This document shows, piece by piece, positions 58,931-64,000 of a stretch of DNA of 64,000 bases (the stretch's first letter is position 1; each line of letters begins with the position of its first letter). Source of the DNA: Dendrolimus kikuchii (taxonomy: Eukaryota > Arthropoda > Insecta > Lepidoptera > Lasiocampidae). The notes under the pieces are model-generated. The model made no database searches. It saw only the letters and a program-made list of their open reading frames with translations, and was not told the origin of the DNA. The position numbers were made by a program, and so were the translations under genes. The DNA lies in the NCBI GenBank assembly GCA_019925095.2, contig CM034402.1:9001501-9065500 (forward strand). Reading direction: 5' to 3'.

Positions 58931-59704
58931 ATCTCTGTTGCCGCCAAAGGTCGAAAGTGAAATGCAAAAGAAACAACTTTTCGTTGGTCTGATCGTGGAA
59001 GATTTATAATATTATTGTCCCATGTTACTCATCAATACTTTACCAAAAAATATTATAAATCTTCACGATATAAGACGTAATGTGGTTTTTCGTTATTTTT
59101 CTATAGTTAATTTAAGAGAAAAAATTACCAAGAAAAGGAGAAGAAACCATTATACACCTTCGATTGTGATCAAAACAGGATAAAAATATCTACGTGTCTA
59201 TAAAAGAGAAATAAATAATTTGCTGTTATTATTATTTTAAATACTACTCGATGTTATTCTCAATAAAATAATACTAGATACATCTGGAAAACGACCGCGT
59301 CCATGGAATCCCCACTATCGCCCGTAAAGTATGTACCGAAAAATCCTCAACAACGCTGGCGTTGCTATAAGCCTTAACTGGGCCATCTGCCTGTTTACTA
59401 GCTTCGCAGTAAAGAGGAAAATATTATCCTCACAATTTCAAGATAGCACTTCTTGGGTAATTCCCTTTTATCACCATCTGACAGAAGCGGCATGGCTAGA
59501 CATTTACTTCTCATGTAACTGCCTAGTTTCTGTAAAACATAGCGGTATTATCGAAGGCTACTACAATCTATCTGCAAGTCTGTGTGCAAAATTTATATTT
59601 TGTTAACGAATGTGTGTGAATTTTAGATCTATGATATAACCATTTTATTTTTAGCATTCGTTTTTTTATTGGATGACGTTAATTACATTGACATTTGCAG
59701 TAAT
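58931..59704. other. intergenic with hairpin; otherwise nothing recognised
   Basis: Contains the hairpin at 58987-59076. The 91-codon frame at 59331-59606 overlaps SINE-like sequence and lacks motifs. Confidence 0.45.
58987..59076. repeat. pre-miRNA-sized hairpin
   Basis: Arm 58992-59013 (ATCGTGGAAGATTTATAATA plus TT) pairs with 59049-59069 with one extra G. The loop is 35 bases. A further GTCT/AGAC pairing (58987-58990 with 59073-59076) extends the stem. Confidence 0.85.
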
Positions 59705-60604
59705 GTTACTGTAAACGCCCGAACTACCGTAAATCCTAAGATTAACCAACACGAGTTGGTAAATGTTGATTTTGGGAATAAAACAAATAGTAATCGTTTG
59801 TTATTAAATATTCATTGAACATTTTTTAGAATAAACCTCAACATTTTTTAGGAAAACTTAATATTTACCAGGGCTTAAGGCCGAGATTATTCTGTGATCA
59901 TCGATAATTTCATACTTTGATTAATATTCACTCTGTAAATCCTTTACCCCAGAGAAACAAGACTGAACAAGTTGTTAAAGATAAAGAAGGGAGTCTACGA
60001 GAAGCTGCTAGAAAATTGTCTGTAACTAGACAACAAGGATTCAATAAAAACAAGTGCCAAAAAAAAAATGCGTGACAAAGAAATTCACTTGCAAATCATC
60101 AAAATTACTTTGTAATCCAACAATTATTAATTAATAAATATATACAAAACTAATATACCATACTATAACAAAACTACTGAAAATCATTCTGTAATGTTTA
60201 TCATCTGATTAACTAAGCCAACGTAAGATATTACAAGTAGTAGTTATTTGTGAAAAGATAATTTTATATTTTATACTATTATAAAAAAGAATAGAAGAAG
60301 AAAAGAAAGAAAATGTTTTAATAGTATGCCTTCGTTTCACTAATGATAATAAAAGAATTATTAATAAGTATCAAATAATAATTAATCTTAGGTATGTAGG
60401 TATTAAACTGATAATTGTAATAAATGATTAATAAATATTTAATAACAAATGGTTACTACTTGTTTTATTACCAAAATCAACATTTACCAACTCGTATTGG
60501 ATAAACCTAATATTTACCACTCTCTGGTGCTAAAAGTCCGAAAAATCTTTTTGATTTTGTTAGTTGATCCTAGGATTTACCGTAATTCGGAGTTTTACGG
60601 TAAC
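59705..60604. mobile_element. 900-base terminal-inverted-repeat element
   Basis: The left end GTTACTGTAAACGCCCGAAC then TACCGTAAATCCTA, and the inverted right end GTTACCGTAAAACTCCGAAT then TACGGTAAATCCTA. Inverted similarity resumes further in (ACGAGTTGGTAAATGTTGAT on both sides). No transposase frame, so non-autonomous. Confidence 0.75.
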
Positions 60605-61190
60605 ATATACATTTATTTTATTTTGAATTAGAAAGTACAATTAATTTTAACCTACGCCACGATTTCAAAAATTATTCTTTATCAGATTTTAGTTTTAATA
60701 AAAACAATAGCTATTGACATCTGTAACTCCAGAGTAGGAAATTATATCTATATATCCCTATATATGTGGTTTTAGAAAAATACGTGAAGGAAGATGAGGG
60801 GTACATGTGAACTGTACAATTTGAAAACCAGAAACTGCTTCCCAAGAAACACTACTCATCACAAAACAAACGTGATGAATTTCAACGACAACATGCTCCT
60901 TTGTAACTTACTAAGCTTATTGGGACCAATACCGGCCTTGATACAGTTTTACGTGTTTGGGCAATATAATACATAATCAAATGCCTAGCAAGACAATGAA
61001 TGCACGAACATTAATTTAAAAAACAATGTAAGTTACTAGGTTTTTAAGTTATACAGCTGCAGTAGGGTATTATAATTTTACGTCTTTTTGTATAAAACTT
61101 TCTCATGTCTGCCTTTACACTAACAACAGACATCATTTTCGTTAACTAATTACACACTTAACTCATTAGACATGTTAAGTCCTCTAGATT
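60605..61190. other. AT-rich intergenic DNA, nothing recognised
   Basis: Only short frames without motifs. Confidence 0.4.
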
Positions 61191-61194
61191 CAAA

Positions 61195-61330
61195 GACCAG
61201 TGGTCTAGTGGGCTCAGCATTAATTGCCTTAGAGTTCCCGACAAGATAAATTTCGTAAATGAACTTCCAGTTATATATTTTAGGTACCTACTTGCTTAGC
61301 TCGCATGTTTGTTTGTTCACCGATTCATTT
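61195..61330 (+). mobile_element. decayed tRNA-derived SINE
   Basis: AGTGGTCTAGTGGGCTCAGC, AGTTCCCGACAAGATAAATT and ACTTGCTTAGCTCGCATGTT recall the SINE layout; about 100 bases are missing in the middle. Confidence 0.45.
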
Positions 61331-61794
61331 ATATAAATCACTACCTACCTAATTTCAAGTTCGGTTCACCTACAGGGCAACGGTGAGCGACGGGTACAAT
61401 AAAGTTTTTGACATTTTTACGAGTATATGACTATAATTTATCACGCAGTTACGCTTGCGTAAGCTTTGACCCCTTATCTCGCGGAAACTATCCCATTTTC
61501 AGAAATAAAAAGTATCCTATATCCATTCCGTCATTGAAAATACTTTACGACAATTGTTTCATTTTCAAAACAATGAAAAGGGTATAAATAAATAATATTT
61601 ACATATACAAATTTCAAACAGTTAGGTATTTTCACTTATTCTGATATACATATTGATATGGAAATAATTAGGAAATTAAGGAAGGAAGGCAGGATAGTGT
61701 ACTGCTAATTAATACTCTATTATGAATGTGCGTTAATTTTTATAAAATTTTACACAGCAGGCATCGAATCATGCATTTAATTTATTTATAGGTC

Positions 61795-61905
61795 AGACCG
61801 TTACGGTCTTATTCATATTGAGTTAGAGTAAGTTTGAAGGCTTGTTTACTGTTCTTAAAGAATATTTCAAAATTATTATTACTCAATATGTATAAGATCG
61901 AATAT
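61795..61905. mobile_element. small MITE-like inverted repeat
   Basis: CTTATTCATATTGAGT at the left and ACTCAATATGTATAAGATC at the right are inverted; the left end includes the 15-base palindrome AGACCGTTACGGTCT. Confidence 0.55.
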
Positions 61906-62069
61906 ATTATGTTAATCTTACGATAAGTCTACGTCCATAGGCATAAAATAAGTTACAATTGTAAAGTCCCTCTACTAGATCACTATTAGAGTTTATAGTA
62001 TTAGTAAGAGAAATAGTTGCGAAAATGGGATAGACTTATGTGCGTTGTCATTAGTCTGAGAGAGATGAC

Positions 62070-62290
62070 GTATTTTGTCTTGCTTTGTGAATTGGATTCT
62101 GCTCGTGTGACATCCTTGGTATCATGGATATATACATACATAATTTTTCTGTACATGTGTATGTCACTGAACTCCTACAGCGCTGGACCGATTTCGATGA
62201 ATTTTTTGTGTGGCTGCGTGGGTCCCGGGAAGATTTAAATTTACAATTGGATCCCCTAGAACGCGCTGGATTCGGGGTTTAGGATTTTGA
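62070..62290 (+). repeat. 'GCTGGACCGATTTCGATGAA' dispersed repeat
   Basis: CACTGAACTCCTACAGCGCT, GGACCGATTTCGATGAATTT, GTGGGTCCCGGGAAGATTT resemble a common insect repeat related to the 5135 and 12288 family. Confidence 0.5.
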
Positions 62291-63426
62291 TGATGTTTTT
62301 ATGTTTGAAATAGGTAACAGTCTTTTATTTTAACAGGAGGGCAGGACAACATCTGCGGGCCTAATATTATTATACTGTAATAATAATAAAATCAAAACGA
62401 TATTCGTATTATGAGTTTTCAAAAAAATTTCTATACTTGCAAACATTGTTAAAGCACAGTAAACATGATCAGCTGGTTCTCTATTTTGTTTTTCCTCTAC
62501 CGTTACAATATACTTTTATTAAGATTAATTTGTTATAATATATTTAAATGAAGGGTGTTATAGTGCATTATACGAATAGTTGATGACCTTGAAAGCACCA
62601 AAGTCATTGGATACAACATGTTTTTTAGAAAACAAACAAACAGTTTACGATAGTTTCAATATATTATTCAAAATAGTTTCACTATGCTCTTGACATATAT
62701 AATGAATGAATAATTTTATGAGTAAAATTAATTAAGGGCTTATATGTTACTAGATGTCGATAAATTAGAAATAATATACTTTCTTGTTTATGGTAGGTAC
62801 ATGTATACAAGAATAACGAAACTATTATACCATGTTGGATAACCCAACATTCACAATATTTAGTTTACTTGCAACACTGATTCTGCACAAGCAACACTAA
62901 AAACCCCATCCGTTGTTGCATCCCTTTTCTCTTCCACCGCCCCTTTCCACCTCCAACCGTTGAGAGCAATACACGCAATTTACAGTTCGCTCCGTGCCTT
63001 TTTTATTTATGATTATAAATAAAAAAGGCAAAAAAAGCCCTTAATTTAATTATATAAAACTATACTATAAATTATACTGCCTAAGGGGCGATTTTCCAAT
63101 CACCAGATAAGAGTTATTCATATAATAAAGTATAACATGGAAAAATTTAAAGTGTCAGTTGTATGAATAAAAAAGCTGAATGGATTTACTTTTGAATACA
63201 CTCAAGTTATAGTCAAGTTATTCGATTGATAACTTTTATCTCATGATTAAAATAAATACCTAAATATAAACATCCCAAATAATTCAAATCTAAACTTATA
63301 GATTATTTTATTAAATTAACTTGACAATTTAGCCAGCCTTCTGGACACGCTTCTCGCATTGGAAGTGGCAGTGATCTACTACGATACAACCAATAAATTA
63401 GAAATTGTAATAAAGTTACAGCGATA
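62291..63426. other. AT-rich intergenic DNA
   Basis: Nothing gene-like. A perfect 15-bp hairpin (GCCTTTTTTATTTAT, loop GATT) lies at 62996-63029. Confidence 0.45.
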
Positions 63427-63576
63427 TTTTCTTAAGTTTTCGCGACTTTTATACATAATAAAACTACGATTTAAAGGTTTTAAGCGCGGTAATTTTATTT
63501 GATTTTGGTTTTTTCGGACGTTTCGGCCACTTTTCAGTGGCCGTGATCACGGCCACTCAAAAGTGGCCGAAACGAC
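63427..63576 (+). mobile_element. Penelope terminal-repeat fragment ending in a 56-base palindrome
   Basis: TTTTCTTAAGTTTTCGCGAC and AAGCGCGGTAATTTTATTTG match the terminal repeat of 13927-14946. Bases 63519-63574 are a palindrome with one mismatched pair, centred on TGATCA. Confidence 0.85.
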
Positions 63577-63854
63577 CACGCGTCCGAGGAGACATTACAT
63601 TTGTACAGTATAGAGCAATGCCCCAATTGAGAGATGAGGTAGTCAAGCGATAACCACAAGCGAAGCAAGACATGTGTACATTCGGTACCTAATCTATTTA
63701 GTGACGGACTTTGCGCGTGTTATTGAATTGCATTACGTTTGGACTGGTTGTGTTCAGTTATATTTGTACCTGTGTTATACGTGTTTGTATAGTTCTAATA
63801 AACTCTATAATAATTCCAACGGCATTTTTAATTCGAGTCCTGCAACTCGTAACA
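63577..63854 (+). mobile_element. LTR-like repeat, 5'-truncated second copy
   Basis: CCACGCGTCCGAGGAGACAT to CTGCAACTCGTAACA, collinear with 57681-57976 (AAGCGAAGCAAGACATGTGT, GTTATACGTGTTTGTATAGT, TCTAATAAACTCTATAATAA). Abuts the Penelope palindrome. Confidence 0.65.
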
Positions 63855-64000
63855 GTATATTACCTATAACCATGGAAAGATTCTATGCAATAACGTAAGC
63901 AGCAAGCGAAACTTGCAGTTTGAGAAATTGTGTGTATATTCGTCTGTCAATTTATTTAATTTTATATAATCGGTAAACAAACACACACATTGTATATCCC

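Noticed and set aside
63574..63588. CCACGCGTCCG looks like a SalI cDNA-cloning adaptor, suggesting vector contamination
   Set aside because: The homologous repeat copy at 57681 reads CCACGCGGCCGGAC in the same place, so this is natural repeat sequence.
1..64000. CRISPR array, prokaryotic operon, or integrated viral genome
   Set aside because: No regularly spaced direct repeats with unique spacers, no ribosome-binding-site-led gene runs, and no capsid, envelope or polymerase frames beyond LINE and Penelope fragments.

Overview
The window looks like nuclear DNA from a lepidopteran insect (moth or butterfly). The evidence is small GC-richer exons with GT/AG introns set in AT-rich DNA, plus several dispersed repeats typical of Lepidoptera: a tRNA-derived SINE, an element with 'GATGGAAAGCGGTTACC', a 'TGCCTGGAAGAGATCGCTTT' LINE tail, R1-type LINE debris and Penelope-like elements. 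I see no bacterial operons, CRISPR arrays, rRNA genes or intact tRNA genes.

Left half (1-34446, + strand): the 3' two thirds of one large gene, the insect DENND4 homologue (Drosophila Crag), a DENN-domain guanine nucleotide exchange factor for Rab GTPases. I mapped 21 coding exons (580-34446). Their phases agree at every junction. They sum to 3087 nt, which is 1028 codons plus a stop. The MABP domain and most of the DENN module must lie upstream of base 1. The introns are crowded with transposons, palindromes and an unusual octanucleotide minisatellite.

Middle (34447-43998): a 5.4 kb tail-to-tail spacer leads to a three-exon minus-strand gene (39884-43998) for a neugrin-like protein of 373 aa, probably a mitochondrial RNA/ribosome biogenesis factor. 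Its introns hold a LINE fragment, a foldback MITE and a tRNA-SINE.

Right (43999-64000): no convincing host gene. It is mainly repeats: a four-copy family (44108-48120, plus 55325-55437) interrupted by nested insertions, a LINE insertion with a 13-bp target-site duplication, a degraded R1-type LINE (53226-54850), LTR-like blocks, a 900-bp terminal-inverted-repeat element and several hairpins.

I found no clearly new multi-gene system. The best leads are structural: a pre-miRNA-sized hairpin at 58987-59076, a perfect 28-bp foldback at 26748-26815, a perfect 28-bp palindrome centred on TGACGTCA at 31612-31639, a minisatellite open in every frame, a 5'-truncated Penelope insertion with inverted arms and an exact 13-bp target-site duplication, and a run of small Crag exons that each carry one 14-3-3/basophilic-kinase-like motif. 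Element boundaries are approximate unless a target-site duplication or splice site is quoted.
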